Positions 46,301-52,570 of a DNA stretch of 64,000 bases are shown here, piece by piece. This stretch comes from LGRD01 sp031382215 (GTDB lineage: Bacteria; Pseudomonadota; Gammaproteobacteria; Burkholderiales; Burkholderiaceae_C): NCBI GenBank assembly GCA_031382215.1, contig JANMYQ010000193.1:50427-114426 (forward strand), written 5' to 3'. Every line of letters begins with the position of its first letter. Within the stretch, counting starts at the first letter, position 1. The notes under the pieces were generated by a model that ran no database searches, was not told where the DNA came from, and worked only from the letters and a program-made list of their open reading frames with translations. The position numbers and the translations under genes are program-made.

Positions 46301-47635
46301 GAACACCAGGTTCTCGACCGCCGCGCCGCGCCCGACCTGCGCCAGGCTCGCGTCGCCGCCGAGCGTGTTGGCGTTGATGATTGCCTGGCGAAGGCTGCCC
46401 TGCCCAGCGTCGTTGGTGTTGACCACCGTGTCGAAGTTGAAACCGAAGTCGACGCTGCCGATGTTGGCACTGCTCACCGTGACCGCCGAATACGACTGCG
46501 CCGTACCGCTGAGCACCGCGCTGAAGACGCCGGTGGTGGTGTTGAACGTGGCGCCGCTGCTGCCGGCGCCGGGGTCCACCAGCGCCGGGTTGGTACCGCC
46601 GACGAAGTCCGTCACCGCCACCGCGCTGCCGCTGCTGGCGTTGCTGCGGTAGGTCATCACGCCGCGCAAGCTGGCCACCGCGCCGCTGCGTTGCGACGGT
46701 ACTGTGCTGTTGACCACGCGCACGTGGTAGGTGCCCGCCGACAGGCTGGCAAAGCTGTAGGTGCCGCCACTGGCGGTGGTGGTGCTGCTGACCCACGCGC
46801 CGCTGCCGTTGTACAGCTCGACGGTCGCCCCGTTCACGCCGACGCCGCCGGCCGCCAGCGGGCGCCCGGCTCCGAAAGCGTAGTTCACGTCTTCGAACAC
46901 CGTGCCGCTGACCGTGTAGCCGGCCGCCTGCTTGATGGCCACGCCGATGCTGACCCACGGCGACGAGGCCGTGGTCGACCACGACAAGGTCACCGACGCC
47001 GCGCCGGCCTTGGTGCTGCCCATTCCGAGCACGTCGGATGCGGTGCCGCCCGTGCTGCCGCTGATGGGCGCCTGGCCGCCGCCGGCCGTGGCCGAGCCGG
47101 CGCCGCCCTGGGCCGCGGCGGTGTCGAACATCAGGTCACCGGCAGCGCCGGTTGCGGTGACCGTGGGCGCGTTGTTGGTGCCGGTGGCCGTGGCGACGGT
47201 GCCGAACGGGGTCGTTTGCGACACGCCGGTCAGGTCGGTCGAATAACCCTGCACGCGCGTGCTGCCGCTCAAGCTCACCACCACGTTGGCCGTGCCGACC
47301 GCCGGCGCCAGCCGGTACCACACCGAGGAGCGCACGTTCGACGGCCCGCCGCCGCTGGTGGCGGTCTGCAACTCGGTCAGCGCGACGCCGCCGTAGCTCA
47401 CGCTGGACACCGACACCCCTGCGTTGATGTTGGCCACGCGCACGATCAGCAGGCGGTTGCTGCCCGCCGCGATGGTGTGTGACCAGGTCAGCGACGAAAC
47501 GCCCACGCCCTGTGTGCCGGCCGAACTGCCGAGCACAATCGCGCCGGCCGCATCGCGCATCAAGCCGGCGAGCAGTGCAGCCACGGCGAGCAGCGACACG
47601 AACCAGCGCAGGCCGCTGCGGCGCAGGCCGGTCAT
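37301..47635 (-). CDS. mshQ: Giant MshQ-like surface protein with beta-helix repeats
   Basis: 3,444 residues, the largest gene here. Signal peptide (hydrophobic core LLAVAALLAGLM, cleavage near DAAGA). Three macro-repeats begin with SGTVFED(V/L)NY modules at about residues 240, 1000 and 1733 (SdrD-B/carboxypeptidase-like), each followed by VNTNDxGQGSLRQ (about 403, 1215, 1897) and beta-helix coils. A CSLREA-type motif (CETSTPGQCTLRAAI) is near 2382. Eleven coils fit N-x-(I/V/L)-G-G-x(5-6)-N-(V/L)-(I/L)-S-G-N. The last ~330 residues (from FVPDRYLLDVG) match the DUF6701 domain of MshQ, and the gene follows mshP. Probably an exported adhesin or pilus-associated protein. It is much longer than the MshQ proteins I know. 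Confidence 0.88.
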   Translation of the reverse strand: MTGLRRSGLRWFVSLLAVAALLAGLMRDAAGAIVLGSSAGTQGVGVSSLTWSHTIAAGSNRLLIVRVANINAGVSVSSVSYGGVALTELQTATSGGGPSNVRSSVWYRLAPAVGTANVVVSLSGSTRVQGYSTDLTGVSQTTPFGTVATATGTNNAPTVTATGAAGDLMFDTAAAQGGAGSATAGGGQAPISGSTGGTASDVLGMGSTKAGAASVTLSWSTTASSPWVSIGVAIKQAAGYTVSGTVFEDVNYAFGAGRPLAAGGVGVNGATVELYNGSGAWVSSTTTASGGTYSFASLSAGTYHVRVVNSTVPSQRSGAVASLRGVMTYRSNASSGSAVAVTDFVGGTNPALVDPGAGSSGATFNTTTGVFSAVLSGTAQSYSAVTVSSANIGSVDFGFNFDTVVNTNDAGQGSLRQAIINANTLGGDASLAQVGRGAAVENLVFRISNGTAGDGLRSSINLFSGGVATIAPTSALPTITSRLVIDAQTQPGWTSAPLIDINGAGAGSGVTGLALQALSGSIVRGLVIRNFTATGLSLDTVNGSTVAGNYLGLNAAGTAAAGNGTQGLNLWNSNNNTIGGTTAADRNVISGNANIGIVITGNGGNGIGNVVRGNYVGTNAAGTAALPNGSIGVYFASASNTVGGTTAGAGNLISGNTYAGLALDVGATGSTVQGNRIGTDAAGTAALANGTHGIHVLSATNTIGGTAAGAGNVISGNAEQGVWVQANSNLIQGNIIGLNAAGNAKLRNGQNGIVLSAADSNTIGGSAAGARNVISGHDSLADYWDGVFLFNGSDNNTIQGNYLGTDSTGTVGFGNSYGGVTVYGGVNNTIGGTGAGQGNLIAHNGHGVEVTHSTGAATGNRISGNSMHSNVNGGIWLEGGLPANDGTTTVAKGNLLTDAPVFTSASYDGSTLSVAGYVGSAAGQAAFANHTVEVFASATTSGNGQGRTYLGALSTGGSDGNFSGSLSGVSLAAGTYITATATSAANNTSIFSANLLPTVPGAISGTVFEDLNYGGGAGRSLAVSGGTGLAGARVELYDGTGTFVSATTSAAGGAYSFTSVTSGAYTVRVANTSVLSSRSGASASQIGVNTYRTEAASGSAVAVTDHVGGLDPASADAAAGAGGTVLWTLCAAENATCSFGGTRIVRYGAYSAGSSRWVTRVLTGGTACSNGVFGDPYSGAPKNCYLLNAAYQSVANVAVGTTVVTGIDFGFNFSTVVNTNDSGQGSLRQFITNANALGGKAALAQSGNRRDLANAAQALPAATETSIFMIPRGAAVAGLRATVPSQLISGVAAVVITSTLPAITAASVALDGSTQTANIGDTNAGLLGAGGTVGVDALTLSQVARPEVELTFASLASGVAISANNASVRGLALRSTGTSALGNGAVSIANDVTGATIEANLIGSVATALTVPAVNQGIGAGVVSNGADNGTVRNNLIAYFTNTGVWLGGTASNGWLVEANEIRDGGLDFNNADGVALNNGGITLRGNRITGTSTQAILFSTNTSGSSLVINNTLSGNGVGPTGSASIQSNTLVTRSGVSGVRVEANIINANYGAGVAVNSGASSIALTRNLVYGNGSIPSRNGTAATGQIDIDLNAASDSTNLGTAPFVTANDSGDADSGGNNLQNHPVLSSAVISGGTQLIVSGTLNSNASGYYRIEFFGNTSPNGSGRGGAQSYLGFANVATDSGGNASFSSTLTATVAMGSYVTATATKTDAAYTALSDSSEFAPNVQAGLSLQGTVFEDLNYGGGAGRARAASGGVGVDGARVELYDSAGAFVSATTTAGGGAYRFDVAAAGAYLLRVVSSSVPSSRSGYAAALVGVLTYRGNAASGAVVAVTDFVGGTNPALADPGNGAGGTLLNTSTFVFSAGLSGTAHAVAPVTVSGSSIAGIDFGFNFDTVVNTNDSGQGSLRQALINANTLTGDASLAQSGRAAAIENLVFMIGNGTAAAGLRSAINLFSGGVASVAPASALPTLTAPVVIDAQTQPGWTVAPIVEINGNGAGSTAGLTLNGAGSVVRGLVINRFNGAGLSLGAAGITVAGNWIGLNNAGTAAAANSSFGIYIVAGGSNTIGGSSAAARNVISGNGNHGFEIAAGNSNIIQGNYVGTNAAGSAAVANAGAGLYVHASTGSNTLGGSSAGQGNVISGNTQEGIVLRGGSGNNVLRGNIIGLNATASVAIANAAGIALSISGSNNRIGGTGATDGNVISGNTGAGVIAFGNGSSGNSILGNSIYANGSIGIDLGTAAGTSGDGITANDGAKTAGQPNLRMDSPVFTSARSRGTQLTLAGYIGTAAGQAAFASSRVEVFISDSTSANGSGRTWLGALTADASGNFSGTITMPYNALRAGSVLTGTATDTADNTSEFGANFSGLVVDWLINHNGDGVDANPGDGLCETSTPGQCTLRAAIMESNAWAGADLAVFDLPSCPGAGCVITPASALPAITGQLTLDGQTQPGWSSAPLVDLRGEGAGASSDGLTVNANGSIVRGLAVGGFLQSGIRINANNVLIEANHVGVQPDGTTARANGGANTATGGVYVAGGTGIVIGGATVAQRNVLSGNGGSGVRANGGTATILGNYIGTNAAGTAALGNGRWGVSVVAGTGHRVGGAAAGEGNVISGNGGDQRGGVLVNGVGQTVQGNTIGLNAARSAAIPNGYASADPYAGGIDVRGGSGHLIGGTTAGEGNVISGNTGFGVRVSAQTTRVLGNSIYANSRLGIDLNGDEVTANNGTQSVSLPNNDMDHPVISSAGYDPGTRALTVTGYVGTGTGQALFAGARVELFTSDGDASGYGEGSAFVGTLTADANGRFSGTVSVPVAVTFTVGTALTGTATDTANNSSEFGPNYVTTTMSALAPSRFNAFETSTAAGALTGPIQTRVAGVAGNIALIAIDNTGTALQTAFAGTVTLEWMNAADNSGALDAGNCRASWLASGSAGSTSFVSGDQGRRNMSVTPAAVGREWRLRISYAGPGGTVTSCATDPFAVRPASLVITGVSDTTDTTAGTARALDNLAASGGRVHHAGRPFSLRAAARDAASAVTAGYTGTPAIAITGCVLPAGCTAGVLSTPALAASSGLIAADTLSYSEVGAINVQLTDDSFADIDIADTPLAQRRIQSAAVGVGRFVPDRYLLDVGTSPQFATQQGSCAAAGQGFTFVGQNFGWATAPSFTVTAQNAAGGTTTLWSGSLQKLTTGHIARSLAAANAQGLTPVVSWGSMSLTDTGAGTASVALSGDQFMFTRDAATPVASFNPLITLGLAVSDSSETAVGGNSAIASAAALVIGSGTGIAFNQGSNFHYARLKLQNAFGDARRGVRANVELQKFSARGWLRLSEDNTCLTVLQASVAFSAGSGAFATDVCTAPATAAVALRQGRGTLVLPKSAGNLQGAAMVTLNIGAALEGNACAAGVPVTPTSSAWPHLLGARGSGTTQDQNPAARLVWGRQHRDYMVMRELF
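42390..46920 (-). repeat. Three macro-repeats (~2.2 kb each) inside the mshQ-like gene
   Basis: The DNA coding for TVFED(V/L)NY(A/G)(F/G)GAGR starts near 46915, 44630 and 42435, spacing about 2,285 and 2,195 bp. Each copy is followed by an ELYxGxGxxVSxTT strand pair, a TDFVGGTNPA or TDHVGG segment and the VNTNDxGQGSLRQ motif. The copies are similar but not identical, so they are old or under diversifying change. They could recombine in frame and are a risk for misassembly. Confidence 0.8.
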
Positions 47636-47827
47636 TCAGGCCTCCGTGCGGCGGGACTCGATGTTGATTGCAAGGGCGTCATGACGCGGGTCGGGTGGAA
47701 TCGGCGTCCACGGCCAGGGCTTGCGACGGCGGAGGAACGGACCTGCCGATGTTGTCGGCCCGGGGCCATTGGCAATCGCCGGAAAAAGGGGCTGGCGCCC
47801 GGCCAGTTCCTCAGGCTTGCACTGGCC

Positions 47828-48343
47828 TCAGCATCGGTAGTCGGGCAGGTCACCAGCCGGGTCCTTGCAGCTTTCGACGCGCATCTCCAGGCGCCGCTCG
47901 ACCCGGTCGGGCGCGTTTGGTGCACCCGCGCTGGCGGTGGCGGTGAGCAGGAAGATCGCCAGGCGGCGCTGGTCTTCGCTATAGAAGTTCGGGCTGGCCC
48001 CAGCGTCGGGTGTGCGCACACAGGTCACGCTGATGCTGTAGTCGGCCAGCGGTGCCGGCAAGGTCAAGGTGGAGGGCGACGCAAAACAGTTCGGCAGCGC
48101 GGTGGCGCCCGGCACCTGCGTGCCTTGCGGGTCGCGCACCTGCCAGGCCGCCCATTGCAGCGCCGCGCGTGCGGCCGCGGTGGCGCGGGCCTGGTGCACG
48201 TCGAGCACGGTGGCTTGCGCGCCGCGTATGAGCAAACCGCTGACGGCGGCGACGATGGCGGCCAGCGCGATCAGCACGAACACCACAGTAACCATCGCGA
48301 AGCCGCGGGCTGCTTGCGCAGAGTGGTGACTCATGCGCTTCAT
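47828..48343 (-). CDS. mshP: MSHA pilin-like protein MshP
   Basis: 171 residues. N-terminus 'RGFAMVTVVFVLIALAAIVAAVSGLLIRGAQATVLD' is the GspK/PilX-like MshP opening, with a hydrophobic helix directly after an Arg-Gly; Glu5 of ordinary pilins is missing, as in other MshP. C-terminal part has paired cysteines (PNCF, VTCVR, ESCKD, YRC). Start ATG 48343 overlaps the mshO stop (ATGA). 192 bp separate it from mshQ; that gap shows no clear signal. Confidence 0.85.
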   Translation of the reverse strand: MKRMSHHSAQAARGFAMVTVVFVLIALAAIVAAVSGLLIRGAQATVLDVHQARATAAARAALQWAAWQVRDPQGTQVPGATALPNCFASPSTLTLPAPLADYSISVTCVRTPDAGASPNFYSEDQRRLAIFLLTATASAGAPNAPDRVERRLEMRVESCKDPAGDLPDYRC

Positions 48344-49191
48344 GGCGTCGTCTCCACCGCAATCTGCTGCACCATCGTGGCCACGCCGTCGCCGCGCGCC
48401 ATCACCAGGCGCAAGGTGAGCAGGCCCAGGTTCTGCAGCGCCGCGTCGTACGCTGCGGCGCATGAGCTGATGCCACTGGCCAGCACCGCCTGGGTGGCAC
48501 TGGCCAAGGGCGCCGCCGCCATCGACACCGGCTGACTCGCCTGGATCGCATACCCGCTGACCCGCCGCAACGTGCCCGTACCGCCGGCACCGCCGGTGCA
48601 CACAAAACTCACCGGCGGGTCCACCAGCCCGAAGCGCGCCGAGGGCGACTCCGACGGGAACGCGCCATTGACGGTGAACTGCAGCACGCCGGTGCCGGTG
48701 TTGTAGGCCAGCCCGGCGCGCCGGTTGTCGCCGCTGTAGGCGTCGCCCTCGGGCGTGCCGAGGTTGTTGATCACCATTTCAGACGCTGCGCCGAGCGCGG
48801 GCATCGGCCCGAGCACGTCGAAGCTCGGATCGGCCGGGTCGGCAAAGTCCAGCGCATCGCCGGCCGTGCCGGTGGCGGCCACCTGCGCGCGGTAGCGGCC
48901 CACGCCGGTGAGCGGCAGGAACTCGACATAGAAATCGCTGCCGCTGGTGCTCACGCGCACGCTGTTGGGCAGCGCCTGGCGCAACTCGTCGGCCATGCGC
49001 TGCAGCGCCAGGCTGCCGGCGTCAGACAACTGCGCGCTCGACGCTGCGTTGGCGAATGCGACGATCGGGCGCGACATCAGCGCCGCGCCGACGGCGGCCA
49101 GGATGCCGAACAGGCTGATCACGACGATCAGCTCCACCAGGGTGAAGCCGTGCTGCGTGCGTTTGCGAGCAGTTGAAGAATTTGTGCTCAT
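48340..49191 (-). CDS. mshO: MSHA pilin-like protein MshO
   Basis: 283 residues. Prepilin leader MSTNSSTARKRTQHG then FTLVELIVVISLFGILAAVGA: cleavage after Gly with Glu5. The long C-terminal domain ('LQRMADELRQALPNSVRV') corresponds to GspJ-like minor pilins. Likely part of the tip or priming complex. Starts 6 bp after mshD. Confidence 0.88.
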   Translation of the reverse strand: MSTNSSTARKRTQHGFTLVELIVVISLFGILAAVGAALMSRPIVAFANAASSAQLSDAGSLALQRMADELRQALPNSVRVSTSGSDFYVEFLPLTGVGRYRAQVAATGTAGDALDFADPADPSFDVLGPMPALGAASEMVINNLGTPEGDAYSGDNRRAGLAYNTGTGVLQFTVNGAFPSESPSARFGLVDPPVSFVCTGGAGGTGTLRRVSGYAIQASQPVSMAAAPLASATQAVLASGISSCAAAYDAALQNLGLLTLRLVMARGDGVATMVQQIAVETTP

Positions 49192-49196
49192 TCGAA

Positions 49197-49721
49197 TCAC
49201 CCCGACAGCCGCGCCCGCCAGCCCGCCAGCACCACTTCGGCACCGCCCGGCCCGGTCACTCTCACCTCGACCCACCAGCCTGCCGCCGCCGGCACGTTGC
49301 CCACCGCCTGCGCGCGCACCGTCACGTTGGCGCTGTAGCTCTCGAGCGCGGGGACCGGCGTGCCGTCGAAGTGGCGGATGCCGCTCATGCTGAGGCCGTG
49401 GTAGTCGTTCACGTGGTTGAACGGCGCCGTCGCGCTGCCACGCGATTCACCGGCCTCGGGGCCGAGCGCGTCGCCGTCGGGCGTGGGCTGGGCGGTGATC
49501 TCGTCGAGCAGCGACTGCGCCACCGCGAGCGCCTGGCGTTGCACCAGCGGGTCGGCGCTGCGCGAGCTCATCGTCGCCAGCGCGCCCATCGCCGCGGTGG
49601 CGACGATGCCGACCACGACGATCAGCACGATCAGCTCGATCAGCGAGGCGCCGCGCTGCGTGCGCTGCGTGCGTCGCCTGCGTTGTGAAACCACGAAAGC
49701 AGGTTCAGAACGGCGCCACAT
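49197..49721 (-). CDS. mshD: MSHA pilin-like protein MshD
   Basis: 174 residues. Arg-rich leader then G-ASLIELIVLIVVVGIVATAAMGAL: prepilin cleavage after Gly with Glu5. 'DPLVQRQALAVAQSLLDEI' follows, as in GspI/PilV-like pilins and MshD. ATG at 49721 overlaps the end of mshC by 17 bp. Confidence 0.87.
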   Translation of the reverse strand: MWRRSEPAFVVSQRRRRTQRTQRGASLIELIVLIVVVGIVATAAMGALATMSSRSADPLVQRQALAVAQSLLDEITAQPTPDGDALGPEAGESRGSATAPFNHVNDYHGLSMSGIRHFDGTPVPALESYSANVTVRAQAVGNVPAAAGWWVEVRVTGPGGAEVVLAGWRARLSG

Positions 49722-50202
49722 GGCCGGTCTCCGGTTGCAGGGTCACGCCCATCGCCATCGGGCTGCCGTCGGCAGCCAGCACCGTGATCGTCAGCGATGC
49801 GACCAGCGATGGCCGGCCAAGCCCGTCGAAGCTGAACGCGGTGCTGGCGCTTTGCAGGCCCATGCCGGCAGGGGCGGGCAAGGTGTCGGCATCGCCGGGC
49901 GCGGGTGCCACCGGCACGCTGCAGCCCGCGTCCAGGCACAAACGCAAGCTGCCCGGCGCGGTGACCAGTTGTGCGTAGACAGTGCGCCGTTGCGCCACCG
50001 CCATGCGTTGGCCGGCTGACAAGGTCTGCGCCAGCGCGTTTGCAAAACCACGCGCCTTCAGGTCGTCGCTGCTGAACAGGCGTGATGCGCTGACCGCGCC
50101 GAGGATGCCGATCAGCGAGATCACGACGATCAGCTCGACCATCGTGAAGCCGTGCTGGGCAGCTTGCCGAGGGTTCAGTCGATGAATCAATCGGTTTCGC
50201 AC
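49705..50202 (-). CDS. mshC: MSHA pilin-like protein MshC
   Basis: 165 residues from GTG 50202, 16 bp inside the end of the preceding gene. Leader 'NPRQAAQHG' then FTMVELIVVISLIGILGAV; GspH/FimT-like body ('GFANALAQTLSAGQRMAVAQRRTVYAQLV') with one cysteine pair (LCLDAGC). A minor pilin. Confidence 0.87.
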   Translation of the reverse strand: MRNRLIHRLNPRQAAQHGFTMVELIVVISLIGILGAVSASRLFSSDDLKARGFANALAQTLSAGQRMAVAQRRTVYAQLVTAPGSLRLCLDAGCSVPVAPAPGDADTLPAPAGMGLQSASTAFSFDGLGRPSLVASLTITVLAADGSPMAMGVTLQPETGHVAPF

Positions 50203-50717
50203 GGCAGCCCCGCGGCGCGGCGTGAGTGGAACAGGAAGGTCACGCTCGGTTCGCCGCCCGGCCACAGCGGCGCCAGGTAGCGCGCCGCGCAACGCTCGCG
50301 CGCGCTGGGCTCGAGTTCGCCGGGCGCGCATTCGAACGCGTCGACGAGGTCGCCGCCGCGCGCCGGGTGCGGCAATTGCACCGCGGCGCAGACCATCTGG
50401 CGCGCCGGCATGTGCTGCGCCATCAACTGGCCGATGCCGGCGGCGCTGGGCGTGGGGTGCCCGTCCAGCACCTGCACCGGCCCGTAGGCGGTGCGCATCG
50501 TGCCGGTGACGTCGGCCTGGTTGGCGACCACCGCCTGCAGATGAATTTCGCGCGCAAGGTCGCGCATGGCCGACGCCATTTCGCGGACTCTGAGGATGCG
50601 CACGTCAGCCTGGGCCGAGGCGAAACGAATGGCCCACCACCCGGCAAACATTGCCACCAGGGTGAGGGCCACCACGAACTCCAGCTTGCTGGTGCGCCGG
50701 CCAGGGCGCGTGGGCAT
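50187..50717 (-). CDS. MshB-like pilin with a non-standard leader
   Basis: 176 residues. The N-terminal helix (KLEFVVALTLVAMFAGWWAIRF) and body resemble MshA/MshB pilins: a Glu two residues into the helix, 'MASAMRDLAREIHLQAVVAN', then 'VQVLDGHPTPSAAGIGQLM', the loop where pilins have GYPTA. The Gly at the prepilin cleavage point is missing (TSKLEF instead of G-FTLIEL), so processing by the prepilin peptidase is doubtful. Cysteines CAAV, FECAPG, ERCAAR, LPCETD could form two disulfides. Lies between the major pilin (4 bp) and mshC (overlap). Confidence 0.7.
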   Translation of the reverse strand: MPTRPGRRTSKLEFVVALTLVAMFAGWWAIRFASAQADVRILRVREMASAMRDLAREIHLQAVVANQADVTGTMRTAYGPVQVLDGHPTPSAAGIGQLMAQHMPARQMVCAAVQLPHPARGGDLVDAFECAPGELEPSARERCAARYLAPLWPGGEPSVTFLFHSRRAAGLPCETD

Positions 50718-50721
50718 GGCG

Positions 50722-51207
50722 TCAGCAGACGGCTGCGGTGGCGTTGTTGGTGATCACCGGCGCCAGGTTCGCACCCGCGGGCGGCGTGTAGGTGATGTTG
50801 CAGGTGGCGCTGCCGCCGCTGATCGTCACCGTCAAGGTGCCGGTGGCCACTGCGGCCGTCACGCCGTCGGCGGTCGGGTCAACGTTGGAAGCGCCGAGGA
50901 TGCCGGCGGTGGCGGTGGCCGATGCCGACGGGTAGCAATAGACGAGGTCGATCGCGCGGCCTTCGAGCGTGACGCCGCCGGTCACCGAAGCGGCCGTGCA
51001 GTCCACCGCCTTGACCAGCGCAGTCGATTTGACGATGCCCGCCGCAGCGCGCATCGAACCGAAGATCGCATCGGCCTTGGCCTTGCGCGCATCGGCCTGC
51101 AGGCTGGTGAAGCGCGGCAGCGCCACCGCCGCCAGCACACCCAGGATGGTGATCACGACGATCAGCTCGATGAGGGTGAAACCGCCCATCGCCTTGTTGC
51201 TCTTCAT
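50722..51207 (-). CDS. mshA: Major MSHA pilin MshA
   Basis: 161 residues. Leader MKSNKAMGG is cut after Gly9 to give FTLIELIVVITILGVLAAVALPRF, the canonical type IVa N-terminus with Glu5. Cysteines 70, 91, 136 and 161 form likely disulfides, the C-terminal pair closing the D-loop. A strong GAAGGAG ribosome-binding site lies 7 bp before the ATG, better than those of neighbouring genes, as expected for the main structural subunit. It follows mshG after a 52-bp gap that may carry an extra promoter. Confidence 0.9.
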   Translation of the reverse strand: MKSNKAMGGFTLIELIVVITILGVLAAVALPRFTSLQADARKAKADAIFGSMRAAAGIVKSTALVKAVDCTAASVTGGVTLEGRAIDLVYCYPSASATATAGILGASNVDPTADGVTAAVATGTLTVTISGGSATCNITYTPPAGANLAPVITNNATAAVC

Positions 51208-51259
51208 TTGAAACTCCTTCGGGCCATGGCCCCACTCGTTGAAACAAGTGCCACCGTCA

Positions 51260-52558
51260 TCACTTGATGGAGGCACGACCCAATTCCCACATCGGCAAGA
51301 ACACACCCAGCGCCAGCACCAGCACCACGCCACCGAGCACGGTGATGAGGATCGGCTCCAGCCGCGCCGTGAGGCGCGACAACTCGTACTCCACCTCGCT
51401 CTGGAAGTACGTTCCCAGCTCTTCCAGCAGTTCGGCCAGCGCGCCGGTTTCTTCACCCACCGCGATGACCTGCACCAGCGAGTTCGGGAAAATTCCCACC
51501 CGCGCTGCCGCCTGCTTGACCGATTCGCCGTGTTCCACATGCCCGCGCATGGCGTGAATGCACTCGGAAAACCGGTGGTTGCCTACGTTGTCGGCCACGA
51601 TGCCCAAAGCTTGAGTCAAAGGCACACCGCTGCGCAGCGCCACCGAGAACGAAATGCAAAAGCGCGCCAGGCAGGTGCGCCGCACGATGTCGCCTGCGAT
51701 CGGCAGCCTGAGCTTCCAGTGGTCCCACAGCGCCGCGCCAGCCGATGTAGCCAACCACGACCGCACGCCCACCACCGCTGCGCCGGTGCCCAGCAGCAAG
51801 ACCGGCCAGCTCGACACGATGAACTTGGACATGCCGAGCAGGATCTTGGTCAGCAGCGGCAACTCGGCGTTGAGCCCGCGGAACACCTTCTCGAACTGCG
51901 GGATCACGAAGATGTTGATCACCACCACCGCCAGCACCGCCGCCAGGATCACGAACGCCGGGTAGCGGATGGCGGCGAGCAACTGCTCCTTGGTGGCGCG
52001 CAGGAACTGCAGGTGCTTGGACAGGCGCAGCAGGCATTCTTCCAAGCGCCCGGTCGTCTCGCCGATCCGCACGATGCTGATGTAGTAAGGCGAGAACAAG
52101 CCCGTGCGCTGGCTCTCTTTTTCGAGCGCCGCGCCGAAGTCGACACCGCTGCCCAAGGTGGCCGAGATGCGTTGCAGCGCGGCCGTCAGATCCGGGTTGG
52201 CGGTCGATTCGGTCAGGATGCCGAGCGCACGCATGATGGGCACGCCGGCTTTCATCATCGCGTACAGCTCGCGCGTGAGCAGTTGCAGCTCGACCTCGCT
52301 GACCTTGGCGGCGGCGGGTGCCAAACCGAGCTGCTGGCGCAGCAGGGCGCCCACGTCGCCCAGGCCCGGTGCCGCTTTGGCATTGGCAGCATTGGGGGAA
52401 CTGGCCGCGGGCGCACTGTTCGCGCTGGCCTTGATGCTGACCGGCGTGAGCCCGCGCGCACGCAGTTGTGCGGCCACGCCGCTGCTGTCTTCGGCGTCGA
52501 GTTCACCGGCGGAAAGCAGGCCGCTGCCGTCGCGCGATTGGTAGGCGAAGCGCTGCAT
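51260..52558 (-). CDS. mshG: MSHA platform protein MshG (PilC/GspF family)
   Basis: 432 residues. N-terminal 'MQRFAYQSRDGSGLLSAGELDAED' is the usual PilC/GspF opening; two T2SSF domains follow ('LLTRELYAMMKAGVPIMRALGIL' and 'FCISFSVALRSGVPLTQALGIVADN'), with membrane helices near 205-235 and at the C-terminus. Inner-membrane platform turned by MshE to add or remove pilins. Starts 12 bp downstream of mshE. Confidence 0.92.
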   Translation of the reverse strand: MQRFAYQSRDGSGLLSAGELDAEDSSGVAAQLRARGLTPVSIKASANSAPAASSPNAANAKAAPGLGDVGALLRQQLGLAPAAAKVSEVELQLLTRELYAMMKAGVPIMRALGILTESTANPDLTAALQRISATLGSGVDFGAALEKESQRTGLFSPYYISIVRIGETTGRLEECLLRLSKHLQFLRATKEQLLAAIRYPAFVILAAVLAVVVINIFVIPQFEKVFRGLNAELPLLTKILLGMSKFIVSSWPVLLLGTGAAVVGVRSWLATSAGAALWDHWKLRLPIAGDIVRRTCLARFCISFSVALRSGVPLTQALGIVADNVGNHRFSECIHAMRGHVEHGESVKQAAARVGIFPNSLVQVIAVGEETGALAELLEELGTYFQSEVEYELSRLTARLEPILITVLGGVVLVLALGVFLPMWELGRASIK

Positions 52559-52570
52559 GGTGGCGCGGCG

